Positions 8,412 to 16,968 of a stretch of 37,422 nt of DNA are shown in pieces. Every line of letters begins with the position of its first letter. The first letter of the stretch is position 1. The stretch lies in assembly GCA_036266155.1 (NCBI GenBank), contig DATANR010000208.1, positions 1 to 37,422 of the forward strand. Direction: 5' to 3'. This stretch comes from SIAJ01 sp036266155 (GTDB lineage: Bacteria; Planctomycetota; Planctomycetia; Gemmatales; Gemmataceae). A model generated the notes under the pieces. It was not told the origin of the DNA. It did not search any database and saw only the letters and a list, made by a program, of their open reading frames with translations. A program made the translations under genes and the position numbers.

Positions 8412-9656
8412 TCATTCCTTCTCATCGCCAGCCTTCTTCTTGAAGGCCGCATACCACTTCAACCACGCACCGTGCTCGGGGCTCTTGACAAAGTCGGCGT
8501 AGGCGTCGACCTTGGTCAGATCGTCGATGGCCTCATCGGTGTGCTCGACGAGTTTTTGCAACCACGTCCGTGTGTCCTTGTGCTTCTTCTCTTTCAGAGC
8601 AATGGTAATGCGGCTCCAATACGCCTGAGTCATGTCGGGTTCAGCGGCCACTGCTTTTTCGGCCGATGCGGCCGCCTCCGGCATTCGGCCGGCCTCGAGC
8701 AGGACGTTGGCACGCAGCACATCGAGATACGCGTCCCCACCAATCGATTTCTGCGTTTTGTCGATACACTCGATCGACTGGGCGTAATCCTTTTTCAGCA
8801 AGTGGTAGTCGATCGAATGAAAATCGACGGCCGGGTCCGTCGGAAACAATCGGCGAAAATCACCGAGGGCTTTCGCGTAATTGTCGTCCTCCGGATCTAG
8901 CACGGTGATGTACATGAGCAGAATGGCTTTTTGCTCGCGTAGTTCGACGGGCAGCAATTTGTACTTGGCAGTGGCCTTGGCGCTATCACGTGCTTTCACC
9001 GCCGTGGTCATTGCTTGCAGGTTCCCGAGGTTGTTGACATAGAGCTTGTCCGTGCCGCGCAACTCGTCCAGGATCCCGCGGTTCATTTCGGCAAAGAGCG
9101 GCAACATGATCCTGCGCATCAGGTGCGTCATCATTTCTCCTGCCGCAAAGACGTAGATGTCCTCCATGCCAAGCTGTCCATTGGGCAGACGGGCAACCAC
9201 GATGTCGTGATAATTGACGCCGCTGTCGTCGCCGTAAAGCCGGAACAACGCCCGCCACCGCCCATCAACCGAGTGGACGCGTAGCAAGTGGTAACTGCCC
9301 TTGTTCTCGAGTTCATGCCAAATCTGTTGGGCCAGCGTATTGTCTTTGGCACGCGCCCGCGCGGTCGACACCAACGTCTGTGACTGCCCGCTCGGCATCT
9401 TGATGTCGCTGACGCAGCGCACGAACAGTTCTTCAAGCGAAAGGAGCTTGTCGAACTCGGCACGATTCCGTTCGCGCGCCGCTTTTTCGAGTGCAGCCGC
9501 AAACTGCTTGCACTCCGCTTCGGTCGCCGGCGTTCCTTCCGCCATGGCCGGGGCAGGTGTGATTGCCGTGGCCGGAGGAGTACTCGGCTTGCAGCCGATG
9601 GCGAGGAAACTCGTCGAAACCAGCGCGAGCATCAAGATCGGTCGAGGTACGAGCAC
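8412..9656 (-). CDS. TPR-containing lipoprotein
   Basis: A predicted lipoprotein of 414 residues, function unknown. The GTG at 9656 gives a normal lipoprotein signal peptide, a hydrophobic stretch ending in the lipobox LAIGC with the acylated Cys at residue 22, followed by a Pro/Thr/Ala-rich linker. The frame is open further upstream to an ATG at 9743, but that would put the Cys at residue 51, which is unusual for a lipoprotein. The C-terminal third has tetratricopeptide-like helices (DVLRANVLLEAGRMPEAAAS, then VAAEPDMTQAYWSR). It lies between two WD40 paralogs and is divergent from the second, with about 170 bp of shared upstream sequence. The lipobox predicts membrane anchoring; the binding partner is not known. 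Confidence 0.8.
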   Translation of the reverse strand: MLVPRPILMLALVSTSFLAIGCKPSTPPATAITPAPAMAEGTPATEAECKQFAAALEKAARERNRAEFDKLLSLEELFVRCVSDIKMPSGQSQTLVSTARARAKDNTLAQQIWHELENKGSYHLLRVHSVDGRWRALFRLYGDDSGVNYHDIVVARLPNGQLGMEDIYVFAAGEMMTHLMRRIMLPLFAEMNRGILDELRGTDKLYVNNLGNLQAMTTAVKARDSAKATAKYKLLPVELREQKAILLMYITVLDPEDDNYAKALGDFRRLFPTDPAVDFHSIDYHLLKKDYAQSIECIDKTQKSIGGDAYLDVLRANVLLEAGRMPEAAASAEKAVAAEPDMTQAYWSRITIALKEKKHKDTRTWLQKLVEHTDEAIDDLTKVDAYADFVKSPEHGAWLKWYAAFKKKAGDEKE

Positions 9657-9828
9657 AGCGGGCTCCGAAGGGATGGCAATGAGTTGCGCTGATGGTAATC
9701 GAGCCACGCATCCAGTACAAGCGCGTAGTCGGCTTGGCCGCAAATCGAGATTCGGTCACCAGCGCTTCCGTCTAACGATCCACGGCAAAGCCCGATAAAA
9801 TCGTTGCATCCTCCTCCCACGGGTTCGC

Positions 9829-12234
9829 ATGACCCGGCTCATTGCTCTTCTCGCTTTGGCGGCACCGCCAACGGATCAGTTCGGCGACCCGCTGCCGGCA
9901 GGGGCGATCGCGCGATTTGGTACCGTGCGCTTCGGCGTCGGGCGCGAACAGATTCGGCATTCGCATGCACTTTCACCCGACGGCAAATTCCTGGCCGTCG
10001 AGGACTACGACGGCATCGCCTTGTGGGACATCGAGACGGGCAAGATCGCGAAGCGCTTGCCGTGGCGAACGTCGCAGGGCGATTTCCCGAAGTTCGCTCT
10101 CGCGTTCTCAGCGGACGGTAAGTTCCTTGCTCGATTGGCCGGCCGCGTTGTCGCCATGTGGGACCTGGCCACGGGCGAGGAGCTCTTCGACGTCGACCTG
10201 TACGAGCGCGGCAAATGTCAGGGGATCGCCTGGGTGCCGGGCAAGGAGCAGGTTTACGTCACCAGCGCGGACCATGCGAAGGCTTGGATTCTCGACGCAC
10301 GCACGGGCAAGATCGTCAAGACGATCGAATTCGACATGAAATACCCGTTGCTCGTGCCGAAGGGCCCCTATGTATTGGGCTTCGTGGAAACGAACTGGAA
10401 GCTGTTCGAGCCGGCGACTGGCCGCGAAGTGGCACGATTCCCCGGCGACTTCGGAGCGGATGGCGAATCGTTCGAATTGACGCCCGATGGCAAGCAGGCG
10501 TGGTTGGTCGCGCGGAACGGCCGGCTGCGACGTTATGAATCCGCGACCGGCAAGCAAATTGAAGAGCTGCCGGCGCCCGCGAAGTGGGACTACTGCCGGA
10601 CCAGGCTGGCGATTGCTCCGGAGGCGTCGGTTGTTTACCTCGCGCAGTCGAACAGGGCGGTTCATCGCTGGGACGTGGCGGCACGCCGATGGCTTGCCCC
10701 CATCTCGGATGCGCCAGCCCGCGAAATCATTCCTCATCCTGACGGCAAACGACTGTTGACGATCGGTTTCGACGGAGTTCTTCGCCGTTACGATCTGGCG
10801 ACCGGCGAACAGATCCCCGGTGTCGAAGGTTTTTCCGCCAGCGTATACGCCTACGCGTCGCCGGAGGGGACGCGAGTCGTCATCGAATCCGGCATGCACG
10901 ATCGTAGCGACCTGCTCAACCTGTTCGAAATCAGCGGCAAATCGCTGTGGTCGCGACAGCCGCAACGCGATGATTGGGGCAGGCCGCATTGGAGCTCGGA
11001 TGGACGCAAACTTATCTGCGTGAACTACGACCGGGTGAATGTGCGTGACCCAGCCCATGGGTTCGTGAGCCGAACCTTGTCCATGTCGGCGGAGAGGCTT
11101 GGCGACTTCGACGGAATGGTGTTTGTCCCCACGGCGCCGGACCGAGTGATTGCGTCTTTTGACAAGGGACAGACGCTCGCGGAGTTCAATTTAGCGACCG
11201 GTGACCGAACCAGGCTATGGCGGCCGAACCTGACAAATCTCCGAGATTTGTCGCCAGACGGATGCGTCGTTGTTTACAACGATCTCGATCACGGCCTGCG
11301 TTTATTCGATCTCGCCGCCAACAAGGTCTGCACGGACTGGATCGACCCTCCCAACGCCGACGCCCACATCTCGGCCGGCATGCCGTGCTTTAGTCCCGAC
11401 GGCTCCTACCTGCTCACCTGGGAACTGGAGCCGCAACGGCAGGCCTGGCGGTCACGCGATTCGATGGCCGTCTTGCGCCATCCGCGGACCGGCGAGCGTA
11501 AGGCGGCGCTCGAGACCGGCCTGGGAGGCGGGTTTGTCTGGGCATTCAGCCCCGATGGCTTGTGGTTTGTCGCCACCGTCGGCCGCGGCGCGTTCGCCGT
11601 GTTCGAGATGATCACCGGTCAACAAGTCGAAAAACGCGAGGGTCATCGCGATTCCATCCCCAACATTCAATTCGCCGGGCCGGGACGAGTGCTCACATCC
11701 TCCGCCGATCTGACAGCACTGCTGTGGGACATCCGGCCGAAGAAGCGCCCAAGCAAACCGCTCTGGGAAGCACTGAGCGGCACCGATGCGAAGGAAGCCT
11801 GGCGCGCGATCTGGGCGCTCGCTGCCGATCCGAAAGCGCCGGAATTGTTACGCTCCGAGATTGTCATGCCGGCCGCGCCGCCGGCCGACAAGGTGAAGCA
11901 GTGGCTCGCCGAACTCGGAGCAGACAAGTACGCAGTGCGCGAGGCGGCGACGAAGAACCTGCAGGAACTTGGCCGCTTGGTCGAGCCGGAATTGAAGGCG
12001 GCCCGCGGGCAAGCGAAGGTCGAAGAAGTCCGCACGCGATTGGACAGCCTGCTCGCGAAGATTGCTCCCGAGCGGTCAGCCACAGAAATCGTGCACGCCA
12101 GGGCTGTCGCGGCGCTGGAGGCGGCGGGCACGGCCGACGCACGCAAGCTGCTCACCGAATGGTCGGCCGGCCCGTCAGGCGCCTGGTTGACCAAAGATGC
12201 GCGGTCGGCACTGGCGAGAATGGCGCTTCGTTGA
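9829..12234 (+). CDS. Large WD40-repeat protein, planctomycete type (paralog 2)
   Basis: 801 residues, paralogous along its full length to the protein at 5527. Both share the MTRLIALLAL start, the QFGDPLPAGAIARFGTVR signature, the propeller repeats (HALSPDGKFLAVEDYDG, SADLTALLWDIRP) and the helical HEAT-like tail (ELGADKYAVREAATKNLQEL). No enzyme motif is visible. The two copies have drifted clearly apart at the protein level, so the duplication is not recent. The start ATG lies within the divergent region shared with the lipoprotein gene; a possible -10-like GATAAAAT lies at about 9794. A role as an envelope or scaffold beta-propeller is an inference. Confidence 0.86.
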   Translation: MTRLIALLALAAPPTDQFGDPLPAGAIARFGTVRFGVGREQIRHSHALSPDGKFLAVEDYDGIALWDIETGKIAKRLPWRTSQGDFPKFALAFSADGKFLARLAGRVVAMWDLATGEELFDVDLYERGKCQGIAWVPGKEQVYVTSADHAKAWILDARTGKIVKTIEFDMKYPLLVPKGPYVLGFVETNWKLFEPATGREVARFPGDFGADGESFELTPDGKQAWLVARNGRLRRYESATGKQIEELPAPAKWDYCRTRLAIAPEASVVYLAQSNRAVHRWDVAARRWLAPISDAPAREIIPHPDGKRLLTIGFDGVLRRYDLATGEQIPGVEGFSASVYAYASPEGTRVVIESGMHDRSDLLNLFEISGKSLWSRQPQRDDWGRPHWSSDGRKLICVNYDRVNVRDPAHGFVSRTLSMSAERLGDFDGMVFVPTAPDRVIASFDKGQTLAEFNLATGDRTRLWRPNLTNLRDLSPDGCVVVYNDLDHGLRLFDLAANKVCTDWIDPPNADAHISAGMPCFSPDGSYLLTWELEPQRQAWRSRDSMAVLRHPRTGERKAALETGLGGGFVWAFSPDGLWFVATVGRGAFAVFEMITGQQVEKREGHRDSIPNIQFAGPGRVLTSSADLTALLWDIRPKKRPSKPLWEALSGTDAKEAWRAIWALAADPKAPELLRSEIVMPAAPPADKVKQWLAELGADKYAVREAATKNLQELGRLVEPELKAARGQAKVEEVRTRLDSLLAKIAPERSATEIVHARAVAALEAAGTADARKLLTEWSAGPSGAWLTKDARSALARMALR

Positions 12235-12307
12235 CCTCTTCGACCTTGTCACGAACGGTTTTGGCGTTGATAGTAGTTGGATCAGACTCGCCGCCTGGAT
12301 TTATTTC

Positions 12308-14320
12308 ATGCTTCGCAAGATCCCCCTCATCAACGGGCAAGTGCGACGACGTCGCTTGACGAATGTCCGGCCACGCCTCGATTTCCTGGAGGACCGAGCG
12401 GTGCCGTCGGTCCTCTACAACGAATCGGTCGGCGGCGACCTTTCGAACAATCAGGCGGCGCCGACGCAGCTCACTGCAGCGCTTGGCACGAACTCGGTCA
12501 TCGGGACCGTCGTCGGTGGGAACCAGGATTGGCTCACGATCCATGTTCCCAGCGGGATGGTGTTCGATCATTTGGTGCTGGCTGCGTACTCGTCAACAGA
12601 TGCCCAGGGGTTCACCGGCGTTCAGGCGGGTACTTCGTTCGTCGGAAGTTTCAATGTTCCCGGCAGCTATCTCGGTTATGCCCACTTCGGGACGGGCGCG
12701 ACCAATGGCAACTTACCGCCGACCAACCTGATCAACACCGACATCCTGCCCATCATGGGCAACACGACGCTCGCCTTCGGCGCGCAAGGTTTTACGCCGC
12801 CGCTGAGCAGCGGCGATTACACGTTCTTGATCCAGCAACTTGGGGCGTCGACAAGCTATGAATTCGACTACCACACCAGCACCGCCCCGCAGCCCGATCT
12901 GACCATCGACGTGAGTCATTCGGGCAACTTCACTCAGGGCGACCCTGCCGACACGTTTTCGATCGTTGTGCACAACGGCGGCGTCGGCCCGACGAGCGGG
13001 ACCGTGACGATCTCCGATACGTTGCCCAACGGCCTGACGCCCACGAATGCCAACTCGGGCATCATCAACGGATGGTCCGTGTCCAAGTCGGGCCAGACGG
13101 TGACGGCCACACGATCCGACGCGCTGGCGGCGAATGGCAGCTATCCGCCGCTGACGGTGACGGTCGCCGTCGCGGGAAACGCACCGTCGAGTTTGACCAA
13201 TTTTGTCTCGGTGACCGGCACGGGCGAGTCGAACCCGGAGAACAACTTTGACAGCGACCAGGTGACCATCAACCCGCACGTGAACGGTGCTCCGCAGGTG
13301 TCGATTTCGGGGCCGTCCGCTCTCTTCGCCAATCAGTCGAGTTCGGTGAGTTTTACCGTCACCTACACCGATGACGACCTCGACGTGATCACTCTGCAGG
13401 ACACCGACGTCACCGTTGTTCCAACGGGGAACGCGAGCGCCCAGGTGGCCGCCGTCTCTGGAACGGGCAACACGCGGACGGTCGTGCTCAACAACATTCA
13501 GGGTGATGGAACAATTACCATCAAGATTGCCGCCGAGACCGCGAGCGATCTGTCGGAAAACCTCGCAGGGCCCGCCGGGCCAACCGATCCGTTCACGGTC
13601 GACAACACACCGCCAGCGGTCCAGATCGGCAATCCGTCCCCAACGACGACGGCCGCGGGACCGGTGACATGGCTGATCATGGTGAACGACGCCCATCTGG
13701 TCACGCCGGTGGCGTTGAATGCCAATCAAGTGATCCAAGTCGGCAGCCCCGGAAACGTGCACGGCGACGTGACTGTCGATCCGGTGAGCGACAATCAGGT
13801 GCGCGTTCGCGTGAGCAATATTCGCGGCGGCGCCGGCACGCTCGGCATTCAGCTCCCAACCGGTTGGGCAGTGGACAAAGCGGGCAACGGCGCCGGGCAG
13901 GCCGAGAGTACGGCGGTCATGGTGACGGGATCGAGCAAACTCCGGCTCGTCGCATCCGGCCCGGCACAGACGGTCTTTGGTTCGACGATTAGCTACCTGA
14001 TCGGCTATCGCAATGCCGGCAGTCAGCAGACCGATGTCGATGTCCAATTGATCGCCACGGTGCCCGCCGGAACGACCTTTGACGCTTGGCACAGCTCATA
14101 CGGGTGGATGGCAATTGGCAACGGCAGGTACCGGCTCAACCTCGGCACGCTGGCGACAGGCGCGCACGGTCAGGCGCGCTTCGCGGTCACCGTTGGTTAC
14201 GTTGCGCCACCGACTGGCACGATCGACTTTGTCGTGTCGCTGACTGACGAGAGGTCTGAAGGGCTGCCTTTGTTGTCGCGCAATGTCAAGACGGGCCTGC
14301 ACCGGAGCCGGGTGCGTTAG
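12308..14320 (+). CDS. Surface protein with LEDRAVPS N-terminal motif and DUF11-like domains
   Basis: A 670-residue predicted cell-surface protein. Residues 24-34 read LDFLEDRAVPS after a basic stretch (RRRRLTNVRPR); this type of N-terminus is common on very large secreted planctomycete proteins and is probably a sorting or processing signal. A DUF11-like beta-sandwich lies at about residues 195-315 (PDLTIDVSHSGNF to VTGTGESNPENNFDSD), followed by Ig/Big-like stretches (PPAVQIGNPSPTTT). A second DUF11-like domain occurs at about 544-660 (LRLVASGPAQTVFGSTISYL). There is no enzyme motif; an adhesin or structural role is inferred. The frame is open from 12197 inside the upstream gene, but the ATG at 12308 gives the family-type N-terminus. 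Confidence 0.82.
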   Translation: MLRKIPLINGQVRRRRLTNVRPRLDFLEDRAVPSVLYNESVGGDLSNNQAAPTQLTAALGTNSVIGTVVGGNQDWLTIHVPSGMVFDHLVLAAYSSTDAQGFTGVQAGTSFVGSFNVPGSYLGYAHFGTGATNGNLPPTNLINTDILPIMGNTTLAFGAQGFTPPLSSGDYTFLIQQLGASTSYEFDYHTSTAPQPDLTIDVSHSGNFTQGDPADTFSIVVHNGGVGPTSGTVTISDTLPNGLTPTNANSGIINGWSVSKSGQTVTATRSDALAANGSYPPLTVTVAVAGNAPSSLTNFVSVTGTGESNPENNFDSDQVTINPHVNGAPQVSISGPSALFANQSSSVSFTVTYTDDDLDVITLQDTDVTVVPTGNASAQVAAVSGTGNTRTVVLNNIQGDGTITIKIAAETASDLSENLAGPAGPTDPFTVDNTPPAVQIGNPSPTTTAAGPVTWLIMVNDAHLVTPVALNANQVIQVGSPGNVHGDVTVDPVSDNQVRVRVSNIRGGAGTLGIQLPTGWAVDKAGNGAGQAESTAVMVTGSSKLRLVASGPAQTVFGSTISYLIGYRNAGSQQTDVDVQLIATVPAGTTFDAWHSSYGWMAIGNGRYRLNLGTLATGAHGQARFAVTVGYVAPPTGTIDFVVSLTDERSEGLPLLSRNVKTGLHRSRVR

Positions 14321-14850
14321 TCCGATAGTGAGCGTGACATTCGGATGAGTTGCAGTAGCTGGCCGTCCGGTAGCTCGGCCGCATGCTGCTCAAGTGCGAC
14401 GAACCCGAGGGCCCGATAGAGCGGCTCGCCCGGAAGGGTCGCCATCAGTTCCAGCGAGCGGTAGCCAGCACGCGCCGCGTCCGCGGCACATCGTTCAAAG
14501 AGTTGTCTGGCAAGGCCCCGGCGTGCGAACTCGGGATGCACGTAGAACGCGCGGATGCGCGCCGCCTCGGTTGCCGGATCGAGCAACGGGTCATCGCCAA
14601 GCTTCGTCTGATCGCCGCCGAAGAGCGTTCGCCGTCGACCCCACCCGCCGGCCGCGACCAGACCATTCGACTCGATCACGTAGTAGGTACCGTCGGCAAT
14701 CAGATTGGTATCTGGACCGAACACGAATTGAAGGGCACTCGCGATCTGAGCGTCGGAATAGAAGCCGACGCTCAGTTGTCGGACCGACACGTCGATCAGT
14801 TCGCGCAGAGCCGGGACATCGGCCCTGGTGGCGAGGCGCAGCACGAACAC
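14317..14850 (-). CDS. GNAT family N-acetyltransferase
   Basis: A 177-residue acetyltransferase that would use acetyl-CoA to acylate an unidentified amine. The fold starts with LRLATRADVPALRELIDVSV. Motif A is RAFYVHPEFARRGLARQLFE, including the R-x-x-G-x-A acetyl-CoA loop (RRGLAR), followed by LYRALGFVALEQH, the usual end of motif B. The GTG at 14850 is chosen because it gives the standard N-terminus and leaves 11 bp to the upstream gene on the same strand. A longer frame to 14946 would overlap that gene. It converges with the surface protein gene, overlapping its last 4 bp. Confidence 0.88.
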   Translation of the reverse strand: MFVLRLATRADVPALRELIDVSVRQLSVGFYSDAQIASALQFVFGPDTNLIADGTYYVIESNGLVAAGGWGRRRTLFGGDQTKLGDDPLLDPATEAARIRAFYVHPEFARRGLARQLFERCAADAARAGYRSLELMATLPGEPLYRALGFVALEQHAAELPDGQLLQLIRMSRSLSD

Positions 14851-14861
14851 GGCGATCCCCG

Positions 14862-15212
14862 CTACTTCTTTTCTTCCTTCTTCCACGTCACCATCGGCGC
14901 TGGGCCACGCGGTCCCGTGACCATGCCGTCCTTGAACTTGAACCACGGCTTGAACACGACGCCGTCGGTTCGCAATTCGGCCGTGATCTTGCCGGCCGGG
15001 TCGATGGAGAACTTGCCCGTCACCATCTTCCAGTCGGCGCCGTCTTTCTTCCAGCCGTAATGAAATGTGCCGTCCTTCTCGAAGACGATCGGCTGCTTGT
15101 CCGCATCCTGCGAATGCCAGGTGCCGATGAGCCCTTCGGGGATCTTCTCATCGGCAAAGCATACTGCGGATGAAATCAGCGCAACAAAACATGCGGCGAT
15201 CATGAGTTTCAT
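14862..15212 (-). CDS. Small secreted protein
   Basis: A 116-residue exported protein of unknown function. A clear signal peptide, MKLMIAACFVALISSAVCFA, is followed by a mature beta-rich domain of about 95 residues (LIGTWHSQDADKQPIVFEKD). This resembles the small lipocalin-like domains around 'GTW...' in planctomycete secreted proteins (TIGR03067-like; tentative). The tail is Lys/Glu rich. The frame extends upstream to 15410, but only the ATG at 15212 yields a signal peptide. It lies 11 bp upstream of the GNAT gene and may share its transcript. Confidence 0.75.
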   Translation of the reverse strand: MKLMIAACFVALISSAVCFADEKIPEGLIGTWHSQDADKQPIVFEKDGTFHYGWKKDGADWKMVTGKFSIDPAGKITAELRTDGVVFKPWFKFKDGMVTGPRGPAPMVTWKKEEKK

Positions 15213-15385
15213 GGCAGGACTCGTTGAGGTGTACATTCGAATTATTGGCGCCGTGTCGAGTGTCCACCTGTACCGCCCCTTCGGAATGCATGGCCAGATC
15301 GACCGAATCGTTGAGACTCGTTCAGTCGGAAGCACTAGACCCGTTTGGCTCGCGTCGCAACACTGGTATACGGGAGGAAGCCGCG

Positions 15386-15997
15386 ATGCCGCGACTCGTG
15401 ATTGGTTCACGCAACAAGAAGAAGCTGCTCGAACTCCAGGACCTGCTCGGCGACTTGCCGATCGAGTTGACCGATCTGTCGCCGTGGCCCAGCGTGCCGG
15501 ATGTCGACGAGACGGGCCTGACTTTTGAGGAAAACGCCCGGCTCAAGGCGATCGGCTACGCGAAGGCGACCAGCGAATGGGTCTTGGCCGAAGACAGCGG
15601 GCTCGTGGCGCCGGCACTCAAAGGAAGGCCGGGGATTTACTCGGCGCGGTATGCGGGAACGCATGGCGACGACGCGGCGAACAATCAGAAGCTCCTCGCC
15701 GAGTTGGCCCCGCTGCCGGACGATCGGCGGAATGCGTATTACGTCTGCGTCGCGGCTTTGTGTTCGCCCGATGGCGACGTGAAGACCGTGGCTGAGGGGC
15801 GATGTCACGGCGTGATCGTCAAGGAACCACGCGGCGCCGGCGGCTTCGGGTACGATCCGCTGTTCGAGGTGCCGGAGTTTCATGCGACGTTTGGCGAGTT
15901 GAGTTTGCGCGTGAAACAGGCGTTGAGTCATCGGGCTCGGGCGGTGATGCAGTTGCGGCCGGCGATTCGGAAGCTCGAGGCGAGCGGAGCCGCGTAA
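15386..15997 (+). CDS. rdgB: XTP/dITP diphosphatase (HAM1/RdgB family)
   Basis: House-cleaning NTP pyrophosphatase that hydrolyses XTP, dITP and ITP to the monophosphates, keeping them out of DNA and RNA. The 203-residue protein has the family landmarks: LVIGSRNKKKLLELQDLL at the start, TFEENARLKA (the S/T-x-x-E-N-A-x-x-K-A substrate motif), AEDSGL with the catalytic acidic residues, RPGIYSARYAG, and GFGYDPLF plus SHRARA near the end. The ATG at 15386 has a good GGGAGGAAG ribosome-binding site 6 bp upstream. The last codons and the stop lie inside a long inverted repeat. Confidence 0.95.
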   Translation: MPRLVIGSRNKKKLLELQDLLGDLPIELTDLSPWPSVPDVDETGLTFEENARLKAIGYAKATSEWVLAEDSGLVAPALKGRPGIYSARYAGTHGDDAANNQKLLAELAPLPDDRRNAYYVCVAALCSPDGDVKTVAEGRCHGVIVKEPRGAGGFGYDPLFEVPEFHATFGELSLRVKQALSHRARAVMQLRPAIRKLEASGAA

Positions 15998-16050
15998 GTA
16001 AGCGGCCCGACAATGAACAAAATCGGGCCGCTTACGCGGCTCCGCTCGCC
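15979..16050. terminator. Long inverted repeat over the rdgB stop codon
   Basis: The left arm (15979-16010) and right arm (16023-16050) pair over 28 bp, with a TAAG bulge in the left arm; the loop is 12 nt. The left arm encodes the final residues of RdgB (ASGAA) and its stop, and the right arm ends 11 bp before the XerC/D start. It could terminate rdgB transcripts or hide the leader of the next gene. It could also be an inserted palindromic repeat; no T-tract follows. Confidence 0.6.
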
Positions 16051-16061
16051 CAGGAGTTGCA

Positions 16062-16967
16062 ATGCCCGCCCTGAACGATCTCGTCGAAGAAGTCACCGCG
16101 TTCCGCCACTACCTGCGTTCCGAACGCGGCATGGCGGACAACACGGTCATTTCCTACGGGCACGATCTGGATCGCTTCGCCACGTGGTTCGCCGGCCGGC
16201 CGATGCGCGACTTTCGCTCGCCGACATTGGGTGAATTGGCCGACTACCTGGGCTTCCTGCGCGAAGAGCAGCTCGCGCCAGCGAGCGTCGCGCGGCATCT
16301 GGTCGCGCTTAAGATTTTCTACCGCTTTTTGAAACTTGAAGAACGGGCCGACGCCGCGACCGTGGAACTGCTCGCGTCGCCGGCGCTCTGGGAGCGCATT
16401 CCCACGATTCTGTCGCCGGACAATGTTGAGAAACTGCTAGTCGCGCCGCTGCCGGCGGATCGGTTTTACTTGCGTGATCGGGCCTTGCTCGAAACGCTTT
16501 ACGCGACGGGCTGCCGGGCGTCCGAAGTCGTCAACTTGAAGATCGGCGACCTGTATCTGGACGCCATGTTCTGCAAGGCCTTTGGCAAAGGGAGCAAACA
16601 ACGCATCGTGCCGCTCGGTTCCAAAGCCGTGTCGGCTCTGCGAACGTATATCGGCGAGGGTCGGCCGGCGCTCACGTCGGCGGCGCCATCGGAATTTGTG
16701 TTCCTGAGCCGCGGGGCCAAGCGCCTCGATCGCGAAGTGTTGTGGATGATCGTCAAGAAGTATGTGAAGCGTGCCGGCCTGCCGAAAAAGACAAGCCCGC
16801 ACACGCTGCGGCATAGTTTCGCGACGCATCTGCTGTCAAACGGGGCCGACTTGCGGGCTGTGCAAGAGATGCTCGGCCACGCGAGCATCGGCACAACGCA
16901 AATCTACACGCACGTTGACCGCAACCGGCTCAAGGAACTGCACAAGCGCTTCCATCCGCGTGGCTGA
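16062..16967 (+). CDS. Tyrosine recombinase XerC/XerD
   Basis: Site-specific recombinase of the Xer type, resolving chromosome dimers at dif sites together with a partner. The 301-residue length is typical. The N-terminal SAM-like domain spans about residues 10-95. All catalytic residues are visible: Arg152 (ATGCRASE), Lys176 (GKGSK), His247 and Arg250 (HTLRH), His273 (LGHASIGTTQ), and the nucleophile Tyr282 (IYTHV). The ATG at 16062 follows a CAGGAG ribosome-binding site 5 nt upstream. No attachment site or phage gene lies nearby, so this is likely the housekeeping enzyme; XerC or XerD cannot be decided by eye. Confidence 0.93.
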   Translation: MPALNDLVEEVTAFRHYLRSERGMADNTVISYGHDLDRFATWFAGRPMRDFRSPTLGELADYLGFLREEQLAPASVARHLVALKIFYRFLKLEERADAATVELLASPALWERIPTILSPDNVEKLLVAPLPADRFYLRDRALLETLYATGCRASEVVNLKIGDLYLDAMFCKAFGKGSKQRIVPLGSKAVSALRTYIGEGRPALTSAAPSEFVFLSRGAKRLDREVLWMIVKKYVKRAGLPKKTSPHTLRHSFATHLLSNGADLRAVQEMLGHASIGTTQIYTHVDRNRLKELHKRFHPRG

Positions 16968-16968
16968 A

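Noticed and set aside
12713..14092. Minus-strand frame of 459 codons opposite the surface protein
   Set aside because: Shadow frame; the plus strand holds the DUF11-like domains.
16062..16967. Integrase of a prophage or genomic island
   Set aside because: The protein has normal Xer length and motifs, and no phage genes, attachment repeats or tRNA lie next to it.
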